Assembly: GCA_016841645.1 (NCBI GenBank)
Contig: JAENYS010000001.1
Location: 1-64,000 of the forward strand
Length of the DNA stretch: 64,000 nucleotides
Direction: 5' to 3'
Origin: Desulfoscipio geothermicus
GTDB lineage: Bacteria; Bacillota; Desulfotomaculia; Desulfotomaculales; Desulfallaceae
The notes under the pieces are model-generated. The model was given only the letters and a program-made list of their open reading frames with translations. It was not told the origin of the DNA and made no database searches. Both the position numbers and the translations under genes were made by a program. Numbering within the stretch: the first letter of the stretch is position 1; every line of letters begins with the position of its first letter. Shown one piece after another: positions 35,162-43,973 of the stretch.

Positions 35162-37183
35162 ATGCCAAGGTTTAGAGATCCAAGCCTGACCAGCCGCCCC
35201 TCGAACAAGTCACCGCGGGTTATTGATCCTAAAAATGTCAAGCGATCCGTTGACCCTGCAGCCCTGGAAATGATCGATGTGGCCAAAGAAAAAGGAATAA
35301 TTACAGCTTTTGACCGGGTACTGGCCCAGCAACCGCAATGTCAGTTCGGCTACAAAGGCATTTGCTGCCGTTTTTGTATGATGGGTCCTTGCCGTATTAA
35401 AGCCGATGAAGGCCCTGCTAGCAGGGGTATCTGTGGTGCCAATGCATGGACCATCGTTGCCCGAAGTGTAGGTCTAATGATCCTTACAGGCTGCGCGTCC
35501 CACGCTCAGCACGGAAACCATATATCCCACGTGCTGGAAATGATTGCTGAAGGCCAAGCACAGGATTATTCTATTAAAGACCCGGAAAAGTTGATTAAAA
35601 TATGTAAAAAGGTAGATATTGAAACCGAAGGAAAGGATAACAACACCCTGGCCAAAGAGTTGGCTGAAAAGGCATTGGACGACTTTAGACGGCTTAAAGG
35701 TGAAGGAGAAGCCACCTGGATTACCAAAACAGTCACTAAAGATAGGAATCAAAACTACCGGGAACGTAATGTAATGCCCCACGGCATTCATGCTACTATT
35801 TCCGATTTGGTTACCCAGGCCCACGTAGGCATGGACAATGATCCCGTAAACTTGGTGTTCAGTGCTGTGCGGGTTGGTCTTGCCGACCTGGCCGGAAAGT
35901 GGATTGCTACCGACCTTTCGGATATCATTTTCGGCACCCCCGAGCCCGTGCTAAGCGAGGCCAATATGGGTGTACTGGATCCTTCCAAAGTTAATATTAT
36001 TTTGCACGGCCACAACCCGCTACTCAGTGAAATGATTGTTGCCGCAGCCCGAGAACTGGAAGATGAAGCTAAGGCAGCAGGTTCTGCGGGTATTCAACTG
36101 TCCGGTATCTGCTGCACCGGCAACGAAGTGCTGATGCGTCAAGGGGTGCCCCTGGTCACCTCTTTCTCTTCACAGGAATTAGCCATTTGTACCGGCGCTG
36201 TAGACTGCATGGTAGTGGACGTACAATGCATTATGCCAGGTCTTAATACCGTGGCTCAGTGCTTTGGCACCAGGTTGATCACCACCACTGATCTAGTTAA
36301 AAACCCCGGTACTATGCATATCGATTATCAGGAAGCCACAGCGATGGAAAACGCGCGGGAAGTCATTCGCGAAGGTATTGCTGCCTTTAAGGAGCGTGGT
36401 AATCGCCCGGTGCATATTCCAAATGTAAAGAACAAGGTTGTAGCCGGTTGGAGCCTGGAAGCTATTTTGGAAGTGTTTAAGTCTGTCAATACCGAAACCC
36501 CAATAAAAGTTTTAAATGATGCTATAATGAGCGGTGAGCTAAAAGGTGTTATTCTGATGTGCGGTTGTAATAACTTAAAGACATTCCACGACCAGGCACA
36601 CCTGGAAATAACCAAAGCAATGTTAAAAAATGATGTGCTGGTTATCTCCACGGGCTGTAACGCCCAGGCCTGCGCCAAAGCCGGTCTGATGGATCCTGAT
36701 AAGGTTGATGACTATTGCGGAGAAGGACTTAAGAGTTTCTACAAGCGTATCAGCGCCAATGCCGATCTGAAGTACGGCCTGCCGCCGGTGCTTCACATCG
36801 GTTCTTGCGTGGACAACTCCCGGGCGGCTGAATTGTTAATGTTAATGGCGGAAGATCTGGGTGTGGACACTCCGAAGGTACCCTTCGTAGCCTCCGCTCC
36901 TGAAGCCATGAGTGGTAAAGCGACCAGTATCGGCACCTGGGCTGTGACTATTGGCTTGCCCACCCACGTCGGTACCATGCCTCCGGTGGAAGGCTGTGAT
37001 CTTATTTACAGTATCCTTACCCAGGTGGCCGGCGATGTATTTGGTGGTTATTTCATTCTTGAGCCCGATATCGAAACATCCATTCAAAAACTGCTTGAAG
37101 CTCTGGAATACAGAACATGGAAACTGGGTGTTCATCGCAAGATAGCTGATGATTTAGAAACTAGTCTTTGCCAGAATTGGTAA
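35162..37183 (+). CDS. acsA: Carbon monoxide dehydrogenase, catalytic subunit
   Basis: A 673-residue Ni-Fe-S enzyme interconverting CO2 and CO. The N-terminal CQFGYKGICCRFCMMGPCRI carries the B- and D-cluster cysteines. C-cluster ligands are spread over SGICCTGNEVLMRQG, VDVQCIMPGL, MCGCNNLKT, STGCNAQACAKAG and HIGSCVDNSRA. Length matches the Moorella enzyme (about 674). AAGGAGG precedes the start. It forms the alpha2beta2 CODH/ACS complex with AcsB, CO passing through an internal tunnel. Confidence 0.96.
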   Translation: MPRFRDPSLTSRPSNKSPRVIDPKNVKRSVDPAALEMIDVAKEKGIITAFDRVLAQQPQCQFGYKGICCRFCMMGPCRIKADEGPASRGICGANAWTIVARSVGLMILTGCASHAQHGNHISHVLEMIAEGQAQDYSIKDPEKLIKICKKVDIETEGKDNNTLAKELAEKALDDFRRLKGEGEATWITKTVTKDRNQNYRERNVMPHGIHATISDLVTQAHVGMDNDPVNLVFSAVRVGLADLAGKWIATDLSDIIFGTPEPVLSEANMGVLDPSKVNIILHGHNPLLSEMIVAAARELEDEAKAAGSAGIQLSGICCTGNEVLMRQGVPLVTSFSSQELAICTGAVDCMVVDVQCIMPGLNTVAQCFGTRLITTTDLVKNPGTMHIDYQEATAMENAREVIREGIAAFKERGNRPVHIPNVKNKVVAGWSLEAILEVFKSVNTETPIKVLNDAIMSGELKGVILMCGCNNLKTFHDQAHLEITKAMLKNDVLVISTGCNAQACAKAGLMDPDKVDDYCGEGLKSFYKRISANADLKYGLPPVLHIGSCVDNSRAAELLMLMAEDLGVDTPKVPFVASAPEAMSGKATSIGTWAVTIGLPTHVGTMPPVEGCDLIYSILTQVAGDVFGGYFILEPDIETSIQKLLEALEYRTWKLGVHRKIADDLETSLCQNW

Positions 37184-37211
37184 AATACCACGAAAGGGAG
37201 GGAAATCAAGA

Positions 37212-39407
37212 GTGAGCGAAGCTATTAACTTTAATCAAATATTCGAAGGCGCCATAGAACCGGGCCAAGAGCCCAAAAAGCTGTTCAAAGAAGCTTATGA
37301 GGGCACTATCACCGCCCTTAGCTACGCAGAAATCCTGCTTAACACGGCTATCCGCACTTATGGCAAAGACCAGCCCGTAGCCTATCCGGACACTGCCTAC
37401 CACCTGCCCGTCATCCGCTGCTTAAGTGGAGAAGAAATTAAGACTCTGGGCGACATGGTGCCGGTATTGAACCATATGCGTGCTGCCGTTAGAGATGAGA
37501 AAACCTTTGCCAACGCCCGCAAGTGGGGCGAAGCCACCTGGTACGCCGCTGATATTATCGAGGCGATCAGGTATATTAAGAACACGCCCGAAAACCCGCT
37601 GCACACAGCTCCCTGGACCGGGTTCATCGGCGACCCCGTGGTGCGCCAGTACGGTATCAAGATGGTGGACTGGACCATCCCCGGCGAAGCGGTTATCCTG
37701 GGCCGGGCCAAAGACAGCAAAGCTGCCAAAAAGCTCATCGACAGCCTGATGGCCAAGGGCATGATGCTGTTTTTATGCGATGAAATAATTGAGCAGTTAC
37801 TTGAAGAAGGTGTTAAACTAGGCATAGACTATATCGCCTACCCGCTAGGCAACTTTACCCAAGTAGTGCACGCTGCCAACTACGCACTGCGGGCCGGTAT
37901 GATGTTCGGTGGCATCCCCGCCGGTGCCTACGACGCTCAGCGTGATTACCAGCGCCGCCGCGTGCTTGCCTTCATCTTGTACCTGGGCGAGCACGATATG
38001 GTTAAAACCGCCGCCGCAATGGGTGCTATCAATGTTGGCTTCCCGGTCATCACTGACCAGGAACTGCCCGAAGACAAGCAAATTAAAGATTGGTTCGTCA
38101 GCGAGCCGGACTATGACAAGATCGTGCAGACCTGCCTGGAAATCCGGGGCATTAAAATTACCGCTGTAGACATCGACGCACCCATCACCGTAGGTCCCGC
38201 TTTTGAAGGCGAATCCATCCGCAAGAAAGATATGTACGTGGAATTCGGCGGTTCCATGACCCCTGGCTTCGAGCTGGTGCGCATGGGCGACGACACCATT
38301 GAAGACGGTAAAATTGAGCTGGTCGGCCCGGACATCGACACATTAGCCGAGGGCAGCCGGATGCCTCTCGGTATCGTGGTGGACGTGTATGGTCGCAAAA
38401 TGGAGGAAGACTTCGAGCCTGTGCTGGAACGCCGCATACACTACTTCACCAATTACGGCGAAGGTCTATGGCACGTGGCCCAGCGGGATATTAACTGGAT
38501 CCGGATCAGTAAAGATGCCTATGGCAAGGGCTTCCGCCTGAAGCATATCGGTGAAATACTGTACGCCAAATTCAAGTCCGAGTATTCCGCAATCGTAGAT
38601 CGTATTGCGGTAACCCTTTACACTGATGAGCAAAAAGTACTAGAAATGCGTAATGAAGCACGGAAATATTACAAAAAGCGTGACGACCGCCTTAAAGAAC
38701 TTCGGGACGAGAAAGTGGACACATTCTACTCCTGCACCCTATGTCAGAGCTTTGCGCCCACTCACGTGTGCGTAATCGCGCCCGAGCGGGTCGGCCTGTG
38801 CGGCGCGGTAAGCTGGCTGGATGCCAAGGCGGCTTATGAAATTAACCCTCACGGCGCCAACCACCCTGTACCCAAGGAAGGCGTAATCGACGAAGTAAAG
38901 GGCCAGTGGCAGTCATTTAACGAATTTACCTATAATAACTCGCAACGCTCCATCGATACTGTTAACTTCTATACCATTATGGAATACCCGATGACCTCTT
39001 GCGGTTGTTTTGAGTGTATCCTGGCAATGGTACCGGAATGCAACGGCTTTATGGTGGTAAACCGCGAACACGGCGGTATGACTCCATCCGGGATGACCTT
39101 TAGCACACTGGCCGGTGCCATTGGCGGTGGTGCCCAGATGCCCGGCTTTATGGGAATTGGGAAATCATATCTGTCCTCACCTAAATTTGTACCTGCCGAC
39201 GGCGGACTGGGCAGGATAGTATGGATGCCTAGGAATTTAAAAGAAGAACTGCGGGCCTCTCTGGAAGAAGCTGCAGAAAACGCCGGGTTAGGTAAAGATT
39301 TTGTGGACAAGATTGCAGACGAATCCGTAGGCGAAAGCGGTGAGGATATCATGTCCTTCCTCGAGGAGAAAGGACATCCCGCGCTGACTATGGATCCGTT
39401 ATTATAA
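37212..39407 (+). CDS. acsB: Acetyl-CoA synthase subunit of CODH/ACS
   Basis: A 731-residue bacterial-type ACS joining CO, the methyl group from the corrinoid protein and CoA to acetyl-CoA. The N-terminal CODH-binding domain, absent in archaeal CdhC, is present. A-cluster ligands are in FYSCTLCQSFAPTHVCVI, VGLCGAVSW and the nickel-binding SCGCFECI. The start is GTG after AAGGGAGGG, 28 bases past acsA. Confidence 0.96.
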   Translation: MSEAINFNQIFEGAIEPGQEPKKLFKEAYEGTITALSYAEILLNTAIRTYGKDQPVAYPDTAYHLPVIRCLSGEEIKTLGDMVPVLNHMRAAVRDEKTFANARKWGEATWYAADIIEAIRYIKNTPENPLHTAPWTGFIGDPVVRQYGIKMVDWTIPGEAVILGRAKDSKAAKKLIDSLMAKGMMLFLCDEIIEQLLEEGVKLGIDYIAYPLGNFTQVVHAANYALRAGMMFGGIPAGAYDAQRDYQRRRVLAFILYLGEHDMVKTAAAMGAINVGFPVITDQELPEDKQIKDWFVSEPDYDKIVQTCLEIRGIKITAVDIDAPITVGPAFEGESIRKKDMYVEFGGSMTPGFELVRMGDDTIEDGKIELVGPDIDTLAEGSRMPLGIVVDVYGRKMEEDFEPVLERRIHYFTNYGEGLWHVAQRDINWIRISKDAYGKGFRLKHIGEILYAKFKSEYSAIVDRIAVTLYTDEQKVLEMRNEARKYYKKRDDRLKELRDEKVDTFYSCTLCQSFAPTHVCVIAPERVGLCGAVSWLDAKAAYEINPHGANHPVPKEGVIDEVKGQWQSFNEFTYNNSQRSIDTVNFYTIMEYPMTSCGCFECILAMVPECNGFMVVNREHGGMTPSGMTFSTLAGAIGGGAQMPGFMGIGKSYLSSPKFVPADGGLGRIVWMPRNLKEELRASLEEAAENAGLGKDFVDKIADESVGESGEDIMSFLEEKGHPALTMDPLL

Positions 39408-39465
39408 CAGCACAGTATTTCCTTTCGAGTTTCCGGCACACTAATAGCGGGACCATTTAAGGGAA

Positions 39466-39496
39466 GGGGACACACCTCCTTTGGAGGAATGTCCCC
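39466..39496 (+). terminator. Intercistronic hairpin between acsB and acsC
   Basis: GGGGACA pairs with TGTCCCC and CCTCC with GGAGG inside, giving a near-continuous stem with a tiny loop and no T tract. It more likely acts as a processing or stability element than a full terminator. Confidence 0.6.
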
Positions 39497-39571
39497 AATA
39501 ATCCTATCTAAGGGTGCCGCCATAGTGTGGCCGTATATATGGACAAGTGATTCAGAAAGGAGTTTGATGAA

Positions 39572-40894
39572 ATGGCTTTAACAGGTTTAGATATTTTTAA
39601 ACAACTGCCGAAAACCAACTGTAAAGAATGCGGACAGCCAACTTGCCTTGCTTTTGCCATGCAACTGGCCAGCGGTAAAACCAGCCTTGACAAGTGTCCA
39701 CACGTCAGCGATGCAGCCAAAGAAGTGCTTGATTCAGCGTCCGCTCCACCGGTAGCCCTGGTTACAATCGGTAAAGGAGAAAAAGAACTACAGCTGGGCA
39801 ATGAAACTGTACTATTTCGCCATGACAAGCGTTTCGAGCATCCCACGGGCATTGCCGTTTCCGTTCATGACACTGACAGTGATATTGCCGGCAAAGTTCA
39901 GTCCATTAACAAGCTGGTTTTTGACCGCGTTGGTCAAATTCACAAAGTTAACCTGGTAGCTGTAAAAAACACCTCCGGCGATGCCGTCAAGTTTGCCGAA
40001 GCAGTTAAAACCGTCCAGGACAATGCCGACTTCGCCCTGCTGCTGGCTAGTGAAGATGCTGCCGCTATGGAAAAAGCCTTGGAAATAGCCGGGGCCAATG
40101 CACCGCTGATCTGCGGCGCCAACGCTGCTAATTATGATGCCATGCTTGCATTGGCAAAAAAATACGATGCTCCGCTGGTAGTTAAGGGTGCTGATTTAAA
40201 TGAGCTGGCCGCCTTAGTTGAAAAAGCCGGCTACAAGAAACTTATCCTGGATTCCGGTGCCAGGGAAGTTAATAAAGTACTCGCCGACCAAACCCAGATA
40301 CGTCGCCAGGCCCTGAAAAAATTCCGCCCGTTTGGTTACCCTACTATTACCTTTGCGGATAACGAGGATCCCATCCAGGCGGTTGTAGACGCAGGCGTTT
40401 ACATTGCCAAGTATGCCGGTATCGTGGTGCTTAACACTGCGGATCCCGCCGATGTACTGCCACTGATTACCCTTCGCTTAAACATTTATACCGACCCGCA
40501 AAAACCAATCGCTGTAGAGTCCAAGCTTTATGAAGTAGGTAATCCCGGCCCGGATGCTCCGGTATTTGTAACAACAAACTTCTCACTGACTTACTTCTGT
40601 GTGCAGGGTGATGTGGAAGCCGGTCGTTTTCCAGCTTACATCATGCCTGTGGATACCGACGGCATTTCCGTATTGACCGGCTGGGCCGCAGGTAAATTTA
40701 CACCTGAGAAAATCACAGAGATGTTAAACAGCTGCGGTATTGCCGATAAAGTATCCCACCGAAAAGTGATCATCCCCGGCGGCGTGGCGGTGCTAAGCGG
40801 CAAGCTAAATGAAATGAGCGGCTGGGAAGTACTGGTTGGCCCGCGCGAATCAGCCGGTATCCCTTCGTTCATCAAGCAACGCTGGGGTGCTTAA
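39572..40894 (+). CDS. acsC: Corrinoid iron-sulfur protein, large subunit
   Basis: A 440-residue subunit with the N-terminal [4Fe-4S] motif CKECGQPTCLAFAMQ...CPH, a TIM-barrel middle and the C-terminal corrinoid-binding domain (YIMPVDTDGISVLTGWAAGKF). It carries the methyl group on cobalt from methyl-THF (via AcsE) to AcsB, paired with AcsD. AAAGGAG precedes the start. Confidence 0.95.
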   Translation: MALTGLDIFKQLPKTNCKECGQPTCLAFAMQLASGKTSLDKCPHVSDAAKEVLDSASAPPVALVTIGKGEKELQLGNETVLFRHDKRFEHPTGIAVSVHDTDSDIAGKVQSINKLVFDRVGQIHKVNLVAVKNTSGDAVKFAEAVKTVQDNADFALLLASEDAAAMEKALEIAGANAPLICGANAANYDAMLALAKKYDAPLVVKGADLNELAALVEKAGYKKLILDSGAREVNKVLADQTQIRRQALKKFRPFGYPTITFADNEDPIQAVVDAGVYIAKYAGIVVLNTADPADVLPLITLRLNIYTDPQKPIAVESKLYEVGNPGPDAPVFVTTNFSLTYFCVQGDVEAGRFPAYIMPVDTDGISVLTGWAAGKFTPEKITEMLNSCGIADKVSHRKVIIPGGVAVLSGKLNEMSGWEVLVGPRESAGIPSFIKQRWGA

Positions 40895-40997
40895 ACATAC
40901 ACATACACTACAGTTGTCACAATTTTGAGCAATGTGGTCATGAGCATCCTGTGGTAGGTTATAATAACTGATATACCAGTAAAGGAGGACGTATACT

Positions 40998-41756
40998 ATG
41001 TCATTTAATATAGCCGTAGCCGGCAAAGGTGGTACAGGTAAAACCACATTATGCTCTCTGGTTGTCAAACAGTTAATCAAAGCCGGTAAAAAACCAATTC
41101 TGGCCGTGGACGCCGACGCCAATGCCAATTTAAACGAAGCGTTGGGTATGGAAATTGAGGGCTCCATTGCCGATATCATGGTACGGATTAATAATAACCG
41201 GGAACCTTTGCCGGCAGGCATGACTAAAGACCAGTTTGTGGAGTATAAAATACATCAATCCCTTTCCGAAGGCGATGACGTGGACCTGCTGGTCATGGGG
41301 GGTCCGGAAGGAGCAGGCTGCTATTGTTATGCCAACAACCTGCTGCGGGGCTTTGTAGCTGATTTAAGCAAGAATTACCCGTATATGGTGATGGACAATG
41401 AAGCCGGCCTGGAGCATTTAAGCCGGCGCACCACCCAGAATATCGACGTTTTGTTCATTACCAGTGATTCTACCGCCCGGGGTATCCGGTCCGCGGGTAG
41501 AGTTAAAGAACTGGTCGACAACTTAAAGCTGGACATTAAACAAATGTACCTTGTGGTATCACGGGTGAATACAAGCAATTTTGATATACTGAAAAGAGAA
41601 ATTGAAAAAACAGGTCTGGAATTAATCGGTACCATGCCGCTTGATGAGCAGGTGATGGAATTTGACCTGCTAAGTAAACCTTTGTTTGATTTGCCGAATG
41701 ATTCACCTGTAGTGGCGGTGGTTGACGATATACTAAAAAAAGCCGCCATATTATAA
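40998..41756 (+). CDS. Second CooC-type maturation ATPase (AcsF-like)
   Basis: A 252-residue MinD-like ATPase with GKGGTGKTT, a CxC in GAGCYCYANN and EAGLEHLSRRTTQNIDV. It is paralogous to the CooC at 34.3 kb but sits between the corrinoid protein genes, where acetogens keep acsF/cooC. It probably assists nickel insertion into ACS or CODH. AAAGGAGG precedes the start. Confidence 0.88.
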   Translation: MSFNIAVAGKGGTGKTTLCSLVVKQLIKAGKKPILAVDADANANLNEALGMEIEGSIADIMVRINNNREPLPAGMTKDQFVEYKIHQSLSEGDDVDLLVMGGPEGAGCYCYANNLLRGFVADLSKNYPYMVMDNEAGLEHLSRRTTQNIDVLFITSDSTARGIRSAGRVKELVDNLKLDIKQMYLVVSRVNTSNFDILKREIEKTGLELIGTMPLDEQVMEFDLLSKPLFDLPNDSPVVAVVDDILKKAAIL

Positions 41757-41799
41757 AGCCGCAATATATTGCTTTCTTAAGCAGAAAGGAGCGGAACCA

Positions 41800-42747
41800 A
41801 TGGCTGTTACTATAGCTAAGGAAAAATGGACTAGCAAGGTGGGCGAAATGGTGCTGGGAGCCGATTCTTCCGTTAATGTTGGCGGAGAAAGCACACTGCC
41901 CTTCCTGCAATTTGAAGGAGCCATCCCCAATAAACCTGTTTTGGCACTGGAAGTATGGGATTTGGAACCGGAAGATTGGCCGGAAATTTTAAAAGCGCCT
42001 TTTGCAGGTGTGCTGGCCGACCCGGTGGCCTGGGCCAAAAAGAATGTTGAGTACGGCGCCGACGTCGTATCCCTGCGCTTAATGAGCGCCCACCCCGATT
42101 TTAAAAACGCCTCACCGGAAGAATGCGCCGCTACAGCCAAAGCGGTGGCTGAAGCTGTTAACGTGCCCTTGATCATCATTGGATGCGGCGTGGAAGAAAA
42201 AGACGCCGCAGTGTTGGAAAAAGTAGGCGAAGCCCTGGCCGGCAAAAGCTGTCTGATCGGCTGTGCCACTGAGAAAAATTATAAAACCATTACCGCTACC
42301 GCAATGGTTAACGGGCACAGCGTAATAGCCTCCACCCCTCTGGACATCAATCTGTCCAAACAGCTCAACATCTTAATGACTGAAATGAACCTGCCGGCCA
42401 ACCGTATTGCCATCGACCCGCTGGTCGGTGCACTGGGTTATGGCATTGAATACGCTTACTCTATCATGGAAAGATCCCGGATAGGCGCACTGATGGGTGA
42501 CAAAATGCTGGCCATGCCGGTAATATGCTTTGTTGGCCAGGAAGCTTGGAAAGCCAAGGAAGCCAAGAGCACGGATGAGGAATCTCCCGAGTGGGGCGCC
42601 CAAGAACGACGGTCGATCCTTTGGGAAGTACTTACCACGACCACTTTTGCCCAGGCCGGTGGTTCTATCTTTGTGTTACGCCACCCTGAATCAGTAAAAC
42701 AAGTTAAAGTACACCTGGATAAAATGATGGAAAGCAATGTTTATTAA
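41800..42747 (+). CDS. acsD: Corrinoid iron-sulfur protein, small subunit
   Basis: A 315-residue TIM-barrel subunit typical of AcsD/CdhD: VLALEVWDLEPEDWP, VEYGADVVSLRLMSAHPDF, IIGCGVEEKDAAVLEKVGEA and IAIDPLVGALGYGIEYAYSI. It pairs with AcsC to hold the corrinoid during methyl transfer. AAAGGAG precedes the start. Confidence 0.94.
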   Translation: MAVTIAKEKWTSKVGEMVLGADSSVNVGGESTLPFLQFEGAIPNKPVLALEVWDLEPEDWPEILKAPFAGVLADPVAWAKKNVEYGADVVSLRLMSAHPDFKNASPEECAATAKAVAEAVNVPLIIIGCGVEEKDAAVLEKVGEALAGKSCLIGCATEKNYKTITATAMVNGHSVIASTPLDINLSKQLNILMTEMNLPANRIAIDPLVGALGYGIEYAYSIMERSRIGALMGDKMLAMPVICFVGQEAWKAKEAKSTDEESPEWGAQERRSILWEVLTTTTFAQAGGSIFVLRHPESVKQVKVHLDKMMESNVY

Positions 42748-42768
42748 TAAACAAGAGGAGGCTAAAGC

Positions 42769-43563
42769 ATGATCCTTATTGGTGAACGGATTAATGGCAT
42801 GTTTAAGGATATCCGGGAAGCGATCCAGAACAAAGACCCGGAACCTGTCCGCTACTGGGCCAAGCGCCAGTACGAAAGGTGCGCCGCTTATCTTGACATC
42901 AATACAGGCCCGACTGTAGAGAAAGAAGATCAGCCCGCTGTTATGGAGTGGCTGGTTAAGACTGCCCAGGAAGTTGCTCCCATGGCTTGCTGCTTAGACT
43001 CAACCAACCCCGATGCCATTGAAGCCGGCCTCAAGGTGCACCAGGGCAAAGCCATGATCAACTCTACCACTGCGGACCAGTGGAAAATGGACATTTATAT
43101 TCCTATGGCCGCCAAATACAACGCTGCCATTATCGGTCTGGCCATGAATGAAAAGGGTGTACCCAAGAGCGCCGCCGACCGTATCGCTCTGGCTATGGAG
43201 ATTGTTGTCAACTGCGATATGAATGGTATTCCGATGGAAGATTTATATATTGACCCGCTGATGCTGCCCTGCAACGTAGCCCAAGAGCACGGCGTGGAAG
43301 TGCTGGAGACATTAAGGCAGATTAAAACCCTTGCCGACCCGGCGCCCCACACAACTATGGGACTGAGCAACTCTTCCCAGCGCTGCACAAACCGGCATTT
43401 AATTAACCGTACATTTCTTATCATGAGCATGGCCAACGGTTTGGATTCAGCCATCGCCGATGTGGATGACGACGAATTGCTGGATGCCGTGGCCACTGCA
43501 AATATACTTTTAAATAAGGAAATTTACTGCGATTCCTTCTTAAAAACTTTCCGTGCCCGTTAA
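42769..43563 (+). CDS. acsE: Methyltetrahydrofolate:corrinoid iron-sulfur protein methyltransferase
   Basis: A 264-residue pterin-binding TIM barrel with MILIGERINGMFKDIREAI, YLDINTGPTVEKEDQP, CLDSTNPDAIEAGL, NSTTADQWKM and MGLSNSSQRC. It transfers the methyl of 5-methyl-THF, made by the MetFV encoded downstream, to the corrinoid protein. AGGAGG precedes the start. Last gene of the CODH/ACS operon. Confidence 0.95.
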   Translation: MILIGERINGMFKDIREAIQNKDPEPVRYWAKRQYERCAAYLDINTGPTVEKEDQPAVMEWLVKTAQEVAPMACCLDSTNPDAIEAGLKVHQGKAMINSTTADQWKMDIYIPMAAKYNAAIIGLAMNEKGVPKSAADRIALAMEIVVNCDMNGIPMEDLYIDPLMLPCNVAQEHGVEVLETLRQIKTLADPAPHTTMGLSNSSQRCTNRHLINRTFLIMSMANGLDSAIADVDDDELLDAVATANILLNKEIYCDSFLKTFRAR

Positions 43564-43596
43564 ACTAAACCAGGCAGTTAAATAACCGGTACTCCT

Positions 43597-43634
43597 CCTA
43601 GAAAAGGCAGTTATTTATAGCCGCCTTTTCTAGG
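43597..43634 (+). terminator. Hairpin closing the CODH/ACS operon
   Basis: CCTAGAAAAGGC and GCCTTTTCTAGG form a perfect 12 bp stem. The T tract is weak, but a new promoter follows, so it separates the two operons. Confidence 0.7.
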
Positions 43635-43679
43635 CTAAATATAAACCTAACACGAAAGTCGTTCTAACTTTAAAATAGT

Positions 43680-43708
43680 TTGACAGTCAAAGTTGTAAAT
43701 ATTATACT
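43680..43708 (+). promoter_or_regulatory. Sigma-A promoter of the hdrA-flx operon
   Basis: Perfect TTGACA (43680-43685), 17-base spacer, TATACT (43703-43708). The leader to hdrA is about 230-260 bases, AT-rich and without an obvious riboswitch fold. Confidence 0.8.
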
Positions 43709-43973
43709 AAAGACAAGGCAGACAAAATCTCGGTAATTATTACATTAATTTATCTATTTAGTTATTATTCGTCTTTGTTTTACATTACTACTGGCCACTT
43801 ATTTTTCGCCACTTATATCAATCAACTAGCATAATTTAAAATATATTACCGGGATTACATATGAACTGGATAACCGTTACGGGCATCCGGTTTATTCCTT
43901 GTTGCTCTATAGCCCGGGCGCAAGTTATTATACTATGACGCCTAATCTAGGAGAGAACGGATGTGATGCTTCA